Source of the DNA: Halomicronema sp. CCY15110
GTDB taxonomy: Bacteria; Cyanobacteriota; Cyanobacteriia; Phormidesmidales; Phormidesmidaceae
Assembly (NCBI RefSeq): GCF_016888165.1
Contig: NZ_JACSWC010000428.1
Location: 1-45,570, forward strand
DNA length: 45,570 nt
Direction of reading: 5' to 3'
Shown piece after piece: positions 27,685 to 36,899 of the stretch. Below the pieces are notes generated by a model, which searched no databases, was not told the DNA's origin, and saw nothing but the letters and a program-made list of their open reading frames with translations. Within the stretch, counting starts at the first letter, position 1, and each line of letters begins with the position of its first letter. A program made the translations under genes and the position numbers.

Positions 27685-27882
27685 GGTTCTCGGTGGGGAA
27701 CGATAGCTGCGATCTACCGACAGTGTGCCCGACCTAGTTTGAGGGCGATCGCTGGCCAGATGACCGTACGCCTGAGCGGGGGCAGCGATCGTCAAGATGC
27801 GATAAGAAAACTGAAGTGATGATCAGACCCTACGTTAACTTGGAGGGCAACCGACCGAGTTGTCACAAGCGCCAGATTCAGC

Positions 27883-29793
27883 ATGGACCCTTCGTCTCCT
27901 GCCTCGTCTCCGTCCTCCTCTGCCCAGGTTCCCGCCACGAAGTCACCCCGGTCACCTGAAGCTGAGCTGAGCTGGCTGATCGAGCAGACCTTAACACGCA
28001 TTCACCATAAGCAAACCACGCTGCAAGCGATCGAGCAGACGCCGCGCCGCCTGCGGCAGCAACTGGCCCAGCTCCACCGGGGCATTCGACAGGCGGAGAG
28101 CTTGCTCGCTAGTGATGACATCGCCCTAGAGGCAGCTAGTCAGGCCGAGTATCAAACCGACCTCAAAGCCATCACCCATTTTGTCGACCAGATTGCCACA
28201 GACCCCAGTGATGCTAGCGATGTCGCGGCCTCACTGAATCGATTGAACGTGCGCAACGGGTTTGAATTGCTCAGGTGGTGGCTAGACGAAATTCAAATTG
28301 AACGGCGGGCGATCGCGCCGCTACCCGGTTTAGGAGAGGAACCGTCAGCGATCGATCAAGCACTGGAACGGTTGGGGCGATCGCTCCAGCCGCCGCCGCT
28401 ACTTGTCAGCGTCCCGCTTGATACCCCCCTCAATGCCGCGATCGCCAAGCGCCTCAACCGTCTAGCTGGCTTGCTGCATCGTATTGACGGCCTGAGCCAG
28501 TGCCGTGCAGTGCGCCCCAACTGGCTGCAACCAGATTTGTGGTTCAACAAAGCTGGCTCCATTGCGCCCCAGTTGCGCCCGCTGGTGTATCAGATTGACC
28601 GCGCGGTTGATCGCCTCGACTACCAGACCGCAGCGGCCCCCGATTTGTTAGAAGAGACTGAAGTATTTGTTGAGCGTCAACTGCACCGCTACGAATACTG
28701 CTTCGGCTTCGGCTGGCTGGCGAGCCGCTTGAGCGATATCAACCGCTTTCGCTCGCCCCAAGCCCGCGTGATGCTGGGCATGGCGACGACGTTATCGCTG
28801 GCCATCGTCACGATTGCGACGGTTTCAGGAGTGTTTACGACGGTGAGCCGCCAGCTCGAATCACCCGTGCCCAAAAGCCTTCAGCTCCAGCAAAAGCGCA
28901 ACACCGACCTGCAAACCCTTCAGGAAGAAGTGCAGCTGTTGCGGAACCAGGAAACCGAGCGACAGGCCATACAAAATAGCATCGCGGCTCAAGCGCTTCA
29001 GAACCGGGTGGCCGAACCGGAGGAATCGACCAGCCCAGCATCGACAGCGGCCCCCGAGTCCGACGCCACCAATCCTGAAAGTGCGGCGACGACTCCTGCA
29101 GAGGCTGCTGCCGAAGACCAGGCAGCGGGAACCCCTTCAACCGACGAGCCGACGGCAGCGGCGGCAACAAACGCGCCCCCTGGCACCGATGCGACGACGG
29201 CCCTGCCCCAAAAAGAGCGCGAGCTAACCTCACAGATTCAAGCCCAGCGAGATAAGGTCGATACCCTGCTGCTGGAGATCAATGCGCTCACTGAGCAGAT
29301 TAACGCCGCCCGCACATCTGAAGCGAACGATCGCAACCTCAATCAAGATCCCGATCCCGATACGACGTTGAAACTCATCGCCAATTGGTTGAATAATCAG
29401 CAGATTCAAAATCACCTCAGTCGGTTGGCGCTGGCCGCGTTTGCGGGGGCGCTCGGCAGCATGATGAGCATCGTTATTCGGCTGGATAAGCTGGACGAAG
29501 ACAACCTCAAAAATCCCTATGCGTTGGGCTGCTTGAAACCGTTGATTGGTGCCGTGTTTGGCGTGGTGGTGTTTGCCCTATTGAGTACCAAAGTGGTGGA
29601 TGTGCTGCCGGCGGGCTTCGACCTGTACGAGGAAACTACTAGCAGTTCAACGACCCTACAGCGGCGCGATCCGCTCGGGGTCATTGACTCGCAAGAAGTC
29701 TATAAAATCTTTGTGGCGGCGTTTATCGCGGGCTTTAGTGAACGGCTCGCGAGTGACACGCTGAAACCTTGGGCCGATCGCAAGGGCGAGTGA
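27883..29793 (+). CDS. Large coiled-coil membrane protein of unknown function
   Basis: A 636-residue protein I cannot assign. The first ~290 residues are helical and hydrophilic, rich in Leu, Arg and Gln. A membrane segment follows near 295-318 (VMLGMATTLSLAIVTIATV), then a coiled coil (about 325-375), an Ala/Thr/Glu/Pro-rich disordered stretch (about 375-440) and a second coiled coil (about 440-480). The C-terminal ~130 residues have two or three hydrophobic segments and end with FVAAFIAGFSERLASDTL, a pattern I have seen in unnamed bacterial membrane domains. It could be a structural or sensory membrane protein. It diverges from the kinase fragment with about 200 bases between. Confidence 0.7.
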   Translation: MDPSSPASSPSSSAQVPATKSPRSPEAELSWLIEQTLTRIHHKQTTLQAIEQTPRRLRQQLAQLHRGIRQAESLLASDDIALEAASQAEYQTDLKAITHFVDQIATDPSDASDVAASLNRLNVRNGFELLRWWLDEIQIERRAIAPLPGLGEEPSAIDQALERLGRSLQPPPLLVSVPLDTPLNAAIAKRLNRLAGLLHRIDGLSQCRAVRPNWLQPDLWFNKAGSIAPQLRPLVYQIDRAVDRLDYQTAAAPDLLEETEVFVERQLHRYEYCFGFGWLASRLSDINRFRSPQARVMLGMATTLSLAIVTIATVSGVFTTVSRQLESPVPKSLQLQQKRNTDLQTLQEEVQLLRNQETERQAIQNSIAAQALQNRVAEPEESTSPASTAAPESDATNPESAATTPAEAAAEDQAAGTPSTDEPTAAAATNAPPGTDATTALPQKERELTSQIQAQRDKVDTLLLEINALTEQINAARTSEANDRNLNQDPDPDTTLKLIANWLNNQQIQNHLSRLALAAFAGALGSMMSIVIRLDKLDEDNLKNPYALGCLKPLIGAVFGVVVFALLSTKVVDVLPAGFDLYEETTSSSTTLQRRDPLGVIDSQEVYKIFVAAFIAGFSERLASDTLKPWADRKGE

Positions 29794-29868
29794 GGCGATC
29801 GCTCTCGATGGCAACCACAGATTTAGTCCCCTTCACGCTTCTGTCTCCTTGGCACAGCGCATTGATGA

Positions 29869-29889
29869 CGGACGGCTCCAAACCGTCCG
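29869..29889. terminator. Hairpin between convergent genes, possible terminator
   Basis: CGGACGG (29869-29875) and CCGTCCG (29883-29889) form a perfect 7-base stem with a 7-base loop between the stops of the coiled-coil protein gene (29793) and the DUF3493 gene (29899). No T tract is present on either side. Confidence 0.4.
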
Positions 29890-29898
29890 GAGCCGGAC

Positions 29899-30171
29899 TC
29901 ACTTCTTAGCCGACTTGCGGCTTTCCAGCCGAAACAGAAAGACCATGAGGGCGACGACGCCAACTTGCAGGGCCAGATTAGGCAGGGCTGTCCCGACATC
30001 CCGCCCTGCGAGCACTTGCGTGAAAAAGATGAACGCCCCGATCGCTCCGGAGGCGGCAAAGGTGCCATAGATAAATTTGCGCAGCCCTTTGTAGGGGGCT
30101 TTGGCTTCGGCCATGAGGCGTTGGTACTTTTCCGGACTCATGCCGGGGGGGATGCGATCGCGATCGGCCAT
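29899..30171 (-). CDS. DUF3493 protein, LPA1/REP27-like small membrane protein
   Basis: A 90-residue protein with the family opening SPEKYQRLMAEAKAPYKGLR and two membrane segments (about 37-55 and 66-81) separated by AGRDVGTALPN. DUF3493 is shared by cyanobacteria and plant LOW PSII ACCUMULATION 1 / REP27, which assist photosystem II D1 synthesis or repair. The small cyanobacterial form lacks the TPR part of the plant proteins, so an assembly role here is inference. A G-rich tandem repeat lies immediately upstream. Confidence 0.85.
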   Translation of the reverse strand: MADRDRIPPGMSPEKYQRLMAEAKAPYKGLRKFIYGTFAASGAIGAFIFFTQVLAGRDVGTALPNLALQVGVVALMVFLFRLESRKSAKK

Positions 30172-30177
30172 GGGGGT

Positions 30178-30284
30178 GGGGGGGTGAGTGGGTGGCAGGG
30201 TGAGTGGGTGGCAGGGAACGTGGGTGAGGTCGGTGGAGTGGGTGGCAGGGTGAGTGGGTGGCAGGGTGAGTGGAGTCGGTGAGC
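30178..30284. repeat. 16-base tandem repeat, GTGAGTGGGTGGCAGG
   Basis: Units start at 30184, 30200, about 30236 (slightly degenerate), 30250 and 30266 (partial), separated by a divergent stretch (30216-30235). The period of 16 is not a multiple of three and no gene spans it. G-rich on the plus strand. It lies in the 5' region of the DUF3493 gene. Confidence 0.8.
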
Positions 30285-30366
30285 GTAATCGGTGGGGGCG
30301 GTGCCTTCGTGATCCCGTGCTCGGACGGTTCTCCGGATTTCACAGCCTGCCCGCTACTGTTTCACC

Positions 30367-30903
30367 TTACTGAATTTCGGCCTTTTGTACCGAGCCATCC
30401 TGGGGGCCGAGCAGGAGTTTGAGGGGGCGATCGCGTTCGGTGGCCTGCACGGCGCGGCGGTAAACGGCAGCGTTGGTGGGCAGGGTGACGGTCTGACCCT
30501 GTTGGTCAAAGGTCATCGTAAAGTCGATGGATTTGTCGATGAGTGGTTCCGCATACTTTTCGCCATCTTGGAGCCGGGCTTCCAACTCATCCACCGAGGG
30601 TTTGGGGGGAATCGCGGGCCACCAGATGCCATCGGAGTCTCGCTCCCCGGTGGGATCGACCGTCGGTTCACCGTTCATATTGATCAGCGAGTTGGTCTCA
30701 AATTCTTCCAGGCGGCGATCGCGGGGGCGATCTTGGTTCACGTTCGCCGGGGAGTATTCGGCCCGCCAGGTGTAGGTGGTGACGGCCATCGCTTCAAAGT
30801 CGGTGGTCACCGTTTCACTACAGCTAGCGAGGGCGATCGCCAGACCCAGTCCGGTGGCGAGGCCGAGCAGTTTTTTCGGAGCAGTTTGGAATCCTGAAAT
30901 CAT
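30367..30903 (-). CDS. Putative lipoprotein of unknown function
   Basis: From the ATG at 30903 the protein is 178 residues, with a lipoprotein signal: basic start (TAPKK), hydrophobic stretch LLGLATGLGLAIA and lipobox LASC. The mature domain is hydrophilic and has no motif I recognise; it contains repeated Pro/Asp/Arg segments (RPRDRRLEEFE). It begins 22 bases after the stop of the MFS transporter, so the two are likely cotranscribed. Confidence 0.7.
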   Translation of the reverse strand: MISGFQTAPKKLLGLATGLGLAIALASCSETVTTDFEAMAVTTYTWRAEYSPANVNQDRPRDRRLEEFETNSLINMNGEPTVDPTGERDSDGIWWPAIPPKPSVDELEARLQDGEKYAEPLIDKSIDFTMTFDQQGQTVTLPTNAAVYRRAVQATERDRPLKLLLGPQDGSVQKAEIQ

Positions 30904-30925
30904 GGGGCAATACACACAGCGGAGT

Positions 30926-32182
30926 TTACAGAGAACGGTGGGGTTGGCTCGCCAGGCGGCGATTGAGCAGGGACAGGACTGCTAATAATGGCATAACGCT
31001 CACCGCTGCGACCAGCCAAAAGTGGGTAGCGACGGCGGCAGTTTGGTCCAAGGCCCAGCCCCCGAGGGGGGGACCGATCATGTAGCCGATCGCCCAACAC
31101 ATGGAGTTCACGGATAGATAGACGCCCCGCAGCGCCTCAGGTGCCAGCATCACGACAAACGCGGCGGCGATCGGCGTATAAGCGGTCAGCGCTAGGGCCA
31201 TCACCGCCAGGGCCAACCCGATGCCCAGACTCGCCGGGCGCACCAGGCCGCTGCCCGTGGCCCACACCAGGGTAAACCCCAATCCCCAGCCGCAAGCCGA
31301 TACCATCAGCGCTTGGGGGTAGGGTAGGGGCTTGAGCCGGCGGGCAATGGGGAGCTGCACCAGTGCCGCCAACACCACGTGTCCCGTGAATAAAACGCTG
31401 ATGGCGGCTTCGGGCAGGCCCGCCCCCGTCGGCGTGGGAACAAACTTGTTGACGTACACCGGCAGCGTGCTCTGGATTTGCGCGATGTAGCTGGTAAACA
31501 GCACGTTGACGGCGAGGTAAATGAGCAGCAGCGTATCCCGCAGAGCGACATTCCAGCCTTCCAGAAAGGTGCGATCGCTTTCCTGATCGGGGCGGGTTTC
31601 GGCGATCGCCACATAAATTAGCCCAAAGAACGCCAAAAACGACACCCCATCCACCGCAAACAGGAGACGATACTGCTGCGTGGTCGAAATCAGCACGCCC
31701 CCTAAAATGACGCCGACCCCCAAGCCAATGCTGTCGGCCAGTCGCACAATGGCATAGGATTCGCTGCGATCGGCGGCCGGAGTAATGTCGGCCACCACTG
31801 CTTCCGTCGAGGGCCAATACAAGCCGACGCCAAAGCCCATCAGCACATTGCCCAGCACAAAGACGGGAAAATTATTGGACACCAAAAAGACGACATCCGC
31901 GAGGGCGGAAATCAGCGCCGACAACAGCAGCGTTTTGCGCCGCCCCCAAAAGGCAGAATCGGTCATCGAGCCGCCCAAAAAGCGGCCCACTAATCCCGAT
32001 AAGGCTTCGCTGCCCACCCCCAGCCCGACTTGGGTCGCCGACAGACCCACCTCGTTCACGAAAAAAATCGGCGCGTAAAATAAAACAAACCCAATGCCGA
32101 TTTGCGACAGCAGGCGACCGGCCGCTAACAGCCAAACTCGGCGATCTAGATGTGGCAACCAGCGACGTAAGCGATTTTGCAC
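30926..32182 (-). CDS. MFS transporter
   Basis: A 418-residue protein with about 12 hydrophobic helices. The MFS loop 2-3 signature is visible as FLGGSMTDSAFWGRRKT, and a motif-C-like stretch is DSIGLGVGVILGGVL. PLARs of the second half follow, with GGWALDQTAAVATHFW near the end. The substrate cannot be told; the sequence resembles drug/sugar efflux types. The start is a GTG at 32182. It shares its divergent promoter region with the DUF2157 operon. Confidence 0.87.
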   Translation of the reverse strand: MQNRLRRWLPHLDRRVWLLAAGRLLSQIGIGFVLFYAPIFFVNEVGLSATQVGLGVGSEALSGLVGRFLGGSMTDSAFWGRRKTLLLSALISALADVVFLVSNNFPVFVLGNVLMGFGVGLYWPSTEAVVADITPAADRSESYAIVRLADSIGLGVGVILGGVLISTTQQYRLLFAVDGVSFLAFFGLIYVAIAETRPDQESDRTFLEGWNVALRDTLLLIYLAVNVLFTSYIAQIQSTLPVYVNKFVPTPTGAGLPEAAISVLFTGHVVLAALVQLPIARRLKPLPYPQALMVSACGWGLGFTLVWATGSGLVRPASLGIGLALAVMALALTAYTPIAAAFVVMLAPEALRGVYLSVNSMCWAIGYMIGPPLGGWALDQTAAVATHFWLVAAVSVMPLLAVLSLLNRRLASQPHRSL

Positions 32183-32277
32183 GGGGACAGCATCCTGAAG
32201 GGTTATGAGGCAAACTTTTGTCAGTGTACTGAGGTGCTGGCTTGCAGTTCTGAAATGGGGCTGGCAAGCTGATAGCC

Positions 32278-33777
32278 GTGAGCGTGGGGAGAGAAGGTGC
32301 CGTGGCGTCAGATGAGTTTCGGCGTGAGCTCCAGCGGGAGGCTCGCGAGTGGCAAACGAGCGAGTTGATTTCGGCTGAGCAATATCAGCGCCTCGCTGAG
32401 CAATACGAATTTGCCACGATTGAAACGGCGGCCCGCGATCGCTTCATCATGATTTTGTTGGGGCTGGGCAGCATTTTGATCGGCATTGGGGCGATCACCT
32501 TTGTGGCGGCCAATTGGCAAGCGCTGTCGCAAACGGTCAAGGCGGGGCTGTTGTTCATCGCCATGCTGGTGTGTGACCTCAGTGGCTTTGGCTTGATGAA
32601 TCGGGTGGGGCCGAGCGATCGCTGGCGGCGACTCGGCCAAGCCCTGCTGCTGTTGGGGGCATTACTGCTCGGAGCCAACCTGGCGCTGATGGGGCAAATT
32701 GTCCACACCAGCAGTACCCGCTATGAACTCTGTGCCACGTGGGCGATCGGGGTGCTAGCCATGGCCTACGGCTTACGGTTGCCGTTTCTCGGCATGTTGG
32801 CGCTGTTGATTCTCGGAATTGGGTATTGGAGCGCCCTGTGGGATATGGTGTGGCTGCAAAATTCGCTGCTGGGGGTGTGGACGCTGCAAATGATGCCCCT
32901 ACTGGCGGCGGTGCTCTTCATTCCCCTGGCCTATCGTTGCCAGTCGCCCCTGCTCTTTGCCCTGAGCGCGATCGCCGTTAATTCGTCGTTGATGATTTTA
33001 ATTTTGGATGTCGGGCGATCACTGCCGTATTGGCTGGATGCCCTGGTGCTGATCTTGCCGTTTGCCCTGCTGTGGGCCTATGACGATACCCTGTGGCCCT
33101 GGTTGGCTCGACAGCGCCGGCGACTCCCCTGGCCCTTGACGAACTCCCGGCCTGATGCCACCCCAGCCTTCGCCACCCCAGCCCGCGTAGACGATACCGA
33201 GCCACCCTTTCAGCCCGTCGCGCGGGGGCTAATGCTGTTGAGCTTGAGCCTCATCTACTGGGTGCTCTCCTTTCGCGATGCCTGGTTGACCTCCGCGAGC
33301 CGGACGCTGCTGGAGTCTCCCTTGCGATGGCACAATTCTGGCCTGGTGATGCTGACCCTTGGCCTGCTCGCAGGGTGGACCGTGGGCGCGTGGGTTTACC
33401 TGGGCTGGCGGCAACGCCGACCCTGGCGACTGGATGCGCTCAGCAATATCATCCTCGGCTTTTTGGGGATTACGGCGGGGCTGTTTTGGCTGACCTTTGC
33501 GACCGGGCCACTGCCGATTTTCGCCACCACGGTCATGAATATTCTGTTAGCAGTCCTATCCCTGGGCATGATGCGAGAGGGCCTGGGATCAGGCACCCGC
33601 GCCCCGTTTTGGTGGGGCTTGGTGATGCTCACCCTCCAGATTTTGAGCCGCGTCTTAGAATACGAAACAGGTTTATTGGTGAAATCGCTCGTGTTTGTGG
33701 TCTGTGGCATCGGCTTCATTGTGGTGGGTCTGTGGTTTGAGCATTACGTCCGCACGTTGCGGGTGGATACGCCATGA
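32278..33777 (+). CDS. DUF2157 membrane protein
   Basis: A 499-residue protein. A short cytoplasmic helical N terminus (LQREAREWQTSELISAEQY, which is the DUF2157 signature) is followed by about 12 hydrophobic helices, beginning with the LGLGSILIGIGAITFVAANW segment typical of the family. Function unknown. The frame starts with GTG at 32278; a second GTG at 32302 has GGAGAGAAGG upstream and is the better-supported start. The stop overlaps the next gene's ATG by four bases (ATGA), indicating translational coupling with the GDYXXLXY protein. Confidence 0.85.
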   Translation: MSVGREGAVASDEFRRELQREAREWQTSELISAEQYQRLAEQYEFATIETAARDRFIMILLGLGSILIGIGAITFVAANWQALSQTVKAGLLFIAMLVCDLSGFGLMNRVGPSDRWRRLGQALLLLGALLLGANLALMGQIVHTSSTRYELCATWAIGVLAMAYGLRLPFLGMLALLILGIGYWSALWDMVWLQNSLLGVWTLQMMPLLAAVLFIPLAYRCQSPLLFALSAIAVNSSLMILILDVGRSLPYWLDALVLILPFALLWAYDDTLWPWLARQRRRLPWPLTNSRPDATPAFATPARVDDTEPPFQPVARGLMLLSLSLIYWVLSFRDAWLTSASRTLLESPLRWHNSGLVMLTLGLLAGWTVGAWVYLGWRQRRPWRLDALSNIILGFLGITAGLFWLTFATGPLPIFATTVMNILLAVLSLGMMREGLGSGTRAPFWWGLVMLTLQILSRVLEYETGLLVKSLVFVVCGIGFIVVGLWFEHYVRTLRVDTP

Positions 33778-34418
33778 CGCCAGCTCCGCCGAAATCCCTG
33801 GAGCAACGGCCAGGGCTGTGGGCGATCGCCCTGCCGCTCTTGCTGCAAACCCTGCTGATTGTGGCGGTGCCCTGGCAGGCCGCGACCACGGCTCTGATCG
33901 GCACTACCGTTATCCTGCGCACCGTCCCCGTTGACCCCTACGATCCCTTTCGCGGCTACTACACCACCTTGCAGTACGACATCTCCCAGCGGGGAGTGCT
34001 CAGCACCCTCGACGGTTGGGAAACCATTCAGCCCAACTTAGAGCCCTCGGGGACGCCGCAATTGCTGCTGCCGGGGCAATCTTTTTACGTGGTGCTGGCG
34101 GATCAAACCCAGGTGGAAAATCCCAGCGCCACCATCGTGGGGGAACCCTGGACGCCCATTCGCGTAACCCGCGATCGCCCCCGCGATCTCCCGCCGCATC
34201 AGATCGCCCTGCAAGGCACCTATCGCCGCGATCGCATCGTCTATGGCCTCGAACGCTACTACCTCCCGGAAGCCGAACGGCTCGATCTGGAGAACCGCAT
34301 TCGTGACGCCCAAGCGGGGGAAGAACAACCACGATTCTTTGTCGAAGTGCGCATTGGCCCCGGGGGCAACGCCGTGCCGATCGCCCTCTGGCTCCAGGGC
34401 GATCGCATCGAATTCTAA
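33774..34418 (+). CDS. GDYXXLXY domain protein
   Basis: A 214-residue protein with one N-terminal membrane segment (about 17-42) and an extracytoplasmic domain that carries the family signature DPFRGYYTTLQYDIS (GYYTTLQY here in place of GDYxxLxY). FFVEVRIGPGGNAVPIALWL is a conserved C-terminal pattern. These proteins normally follow DUF2157/DUF4401 membrane proteins, as here. The function is unknown; the pairing suggests a membrane complex. Confidence 0.87.
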   Translation: MTPAPPKSLEQRPGLWAIALPLLLQTLLIVAVPWQAATTALIGTTVILRTVPVDPYDPFRGYYTTLQYDISQRGVLSTLDGWETIQPNLEPSGTPQLLLPGQSFYVVLADQTQVENPSATIVGEPWTPIRVTRDRPRDLPPHQIALQGTYRRDRIVYGLERYYLPEAERLDLENRIRDAQAGEEQPRFFVEVRIGPGGNAVPIALWLQGDRIEF

Positions 34419-34551
34419 AGCGCCCTACCAAGCCGACGAACAGGCTTCCCCAGCGTCGGGCACACTAACGGTAAGCAACCCGCTACCCCGCCACCCAAGC
34501 CCTCCGGGCAGGCTTCGCCAACACACCCAGCTACCCTCACACTCCCTCACC

Positions 34552-36852
34552 ATGACCCCAACGCCCACTTCCCCACGGCAAACCTGGCAACAACGTTGGC
34601 GCGATCGCTCCCCAACTTCAGAGACTGTCGAAGACTCGATCCTGTTGCGCAGCTTGGTGCAGGTGCTCGTCAGTGTCGGCATGGCGTCCGTCTCAGTGGC
34701 CGCAGCGGGCGTGACCGATGTGTCCTATCTGAATTTGCTGGCGATTCCCCTGAGTGCTCTGGGAGGCTATTGGAGCTGGAAAGCTCGCCATCGCCGCAAC
34801 ATCACCGTCAAGTTCTTGATTGCGTTTGGCATGTTGATGGCGCTGGGCATTTTTCTGGCGGGACTGGTGGGCCGCGAAAGCGATACCCGCATCCAGCTCG
34901 CGGAGTTGCTGATTCATTTACAGGTGCTGCACAGCTTCGACATGCCCCGACGTAAAGATCTGGGCTACTCCATTGTGATTGGGTTGATTTTGCTCGGGGT
35001 GGCGGCCACGGTGAGTCAGTCGTTGACCTTTGCGCCGCTGCTGATTGTCTTTTTGGCCGTCATCCTGCCGGTGTTGATTCTGGACTATCAGTCGCGGTTA
35101 CAGCTGCTGGCGCTGCCGACGGGGACGAACCTGGGAGCCACCCTCAAGCCGAAGCGATTGCTGTGGCTGTTGCTGCTGACCCTGGGCTTAGGACTCGCGA
35201 TCTTTGCGGCCATGCCCCGGCTGCCGGGGTACCAGATTCGCAATTTTCCCCTCAGCGGCACGATCGATTTTCAGGGGGAGTTTGGCGGCGATCAGATTTT
35301 TAATCCCGGCTATTCTTCGGGCAGTCAACTGGCTCCCGGGGTAGAAGGGCTGGACGATGGCAATGGTGACAGTACCCAGATTCAGGGCAATAGCCCCGCT
35401 GAAGGCCCCGGAGAGTTTGATGACACGAGCTATTACGGCTTTAACCAGCAGATGAATCAAAACCTCCGGGGGACGCTGGAACCGCAGGTGGTAATGCGGG
35501 TGCGATCGCAGTCACCCGGATTCTGGCGGGTACTCGCCTTTGATGAATACACCGGGCAAGGCTGGGACATGTCGCTGCCCAACGAGATTGAACTCTTCAA
35601 GCGTTCCAGTGTGTCTTTTCGCACCCGATTGCCCGCTGCTGCGAACCAAATCGTGCGCTACAACACCGAGGGCCGCGAGCGCGAAGTCGTGCAAACTTAC
35701 ACGGTGGTGAATAACCTACCAAACTTGATTCCGGCGCTGTATCAGGCGGATGATCTGTACTTTCCCACCCGCGAGGTGGCGATCGATGCCGATGGCTCGT
35801 TGCGATCGCCGATCCCGCTGTCGCCGGGCATTACCTACACCGTGGTGTCCGATGTGCCCTATCGCGATCGCACCCAGTTGCGGGCCGCCTCGCGCAATTA
35901 TGAGGACGCAATGCGGCAGCGATATCTGCAAGTGCCCGCCGCGGTTCGCGATCGCATACGGCAGCAAACCGAGGCGCTGTTGGCCCAGTCGCCCACCCCC
36001 TTGAGCGATCCCTATGAGCAGACGCTATATCTCGCCCAAAGCCTGAAGCAAAACTACACCATTCAAACTGAGCTGCCGTTTTTCACCGAGGAAGAAGACT
36101 TGGTGGAAGCCTTTTTATTCACCTACGAAGGCGGCTATCCCGACCACTTTTCCACCGTGCTGACCGTGATGTTGCGCAGCATCGGCATTCCCGCCCGACT
36201 GGTCACCGGGTTTGGCCCCGGCAACTTCAATCCCTTCACGGGCTACTACGTGGTCAGCAATACCGACGCCTACGCCCTGACGGAAGTCTTTTTTCCGGGC
36301 TATGGCTGGTTCGGCTTTGACCCCATTCCGGGTCACGAGTTGCTGCCCCCCTCGATCAAAGACAGTCAAACCTTTTCGGTGCTGCGACAGTTCTGGAACT
36401 GGGTGGCGGGTTGGCTCCCCTCTCCCGTGACGGGCTGGCTGACGGGGGTAGTGACCTGGCTATTCACGCTCTTTTCGCGGCTGGTACGCTTTTTTAGCGA
36501 AGGACTGGTGGGCTTTTTAGCCGCCCTGCTGGCACTGACGGGACTCCTTTTCTTGAGTTGGCTACTGTGGAAGGGATGGCAAGGCTGGTGGCAACATCGC
36601 CGCCTGCGGCGACTGTCGCCCGTGGAGCGCCTCTATCAGCAAATGCTGGCGTGGTTAGCCGTCCAGGGGCATCCCAAACGCCCGACCCAAACCCCGCTGG
36701 AATATGCCCACGCCCTCACGCAAACGCCTCAGTTCACGCAGGGTGAGCAGGTGATGGCGATCGTCCAAGCCTATCTGCGCTGGCGCTACGGCAATCTGCC
36801 TGTCGATCCTCAAGCCCTGCAACAACAGCTACAAGCCCTGAAAAAATCTTGA
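34552..36852 (+). CDS. TgpA-like transglutaminase-fold membrane protein lacking catalytic Cys and His
   Basis: From the ATG at 34552 the protein is 766 residues. Six or so N-terminal membrane helices (about 30-225) precede a large extracytoplasmic region with a transglutaminase-like core (about 500-600). A further membrane helix lies near 645-675, followed by a C-terminal DUF4129-like cytoplasmic segment (SPVERLYQQMLAWLAVQG...). In the core, the position of the nucleophile is Pro530 (GGYPDHFS rather than a GxCxxFA-type motif), and the catalytic His is Tyr574 (AYALTE rather than HAWVE). Asp590 is kept. It is probably a non-catalytic structural or binding homologue. It lies 133 bases after the GDYXXLXY gene. 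Confidence 0.85.
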   Translation: MTPTPTSPRQTWQQRWRDRSPTSETVEDSILLRSLVQVLVSVGMASVSVAAAGVTDVSYLNLLAIPLSALGGYWSWKARHRRNITVKFLIAFGMLMALGIFLAGLVGRESDTRIQLAELLIHLQVLHSFDMPRRKDLGYSIVIGLILLGVAATVSQSLTFAPLLIVFLAVILPVLILDYQSRLQLLALPTGTNLGATLKPKRLLWLLLLTLGLGLAIFAAMPRLPGYQIRNFPLSGTIDFQGEFGGDQIFNPGYSSGSQLAPGVEGLDDGNGDSTQIQGNSPAEGPGEFDDTSYYGFNQQMNQNLRGTLEPQVVMRVRSQSPGFWRVLAFDEYTGQGWDMSLPNEIELFKRSSVSFRTRLPAAANQIVRYNTEGREREVVQTYTVVNNLPNLIPALYQADDLYFPTREVAIDADGSLRSPIPLSPGITYTVVSDVPYRDRTQLRAASRNYEDAMRQRYLQVPAAVRDRIRQQTEALLAQSPTPLSDPYEQTLYLAQSLKQNYTIQTELPFFTEEEDLVEAFLFTYEGGYPDHFSTVLTVMLRSIGIPARLVTGFGPGNFNPFTGYYVVSNTDAYALTEVFFPGYGWFGFDPIPGHELLPPSIKDSQTFSVLRQFWNWVAGWLPSPVTGWLTGVVTWLFTLFSRLVRFFSEGLVGFLAALLALTGLLFLSWLLWKGWQGWWQHRRLRRLSPVERLYQQMLAWLAVQGHPKRPTQTPLEYAHALTQTPQFTQGEQVMAIVQAYLRWRYGNLPVDPQALQQQLQALKKS

Positions 36853-36899
36853 CCGCGGTCACCGCTCTAGCGCTTTTGGTCTGGAGGCGGAGGCGCAGA

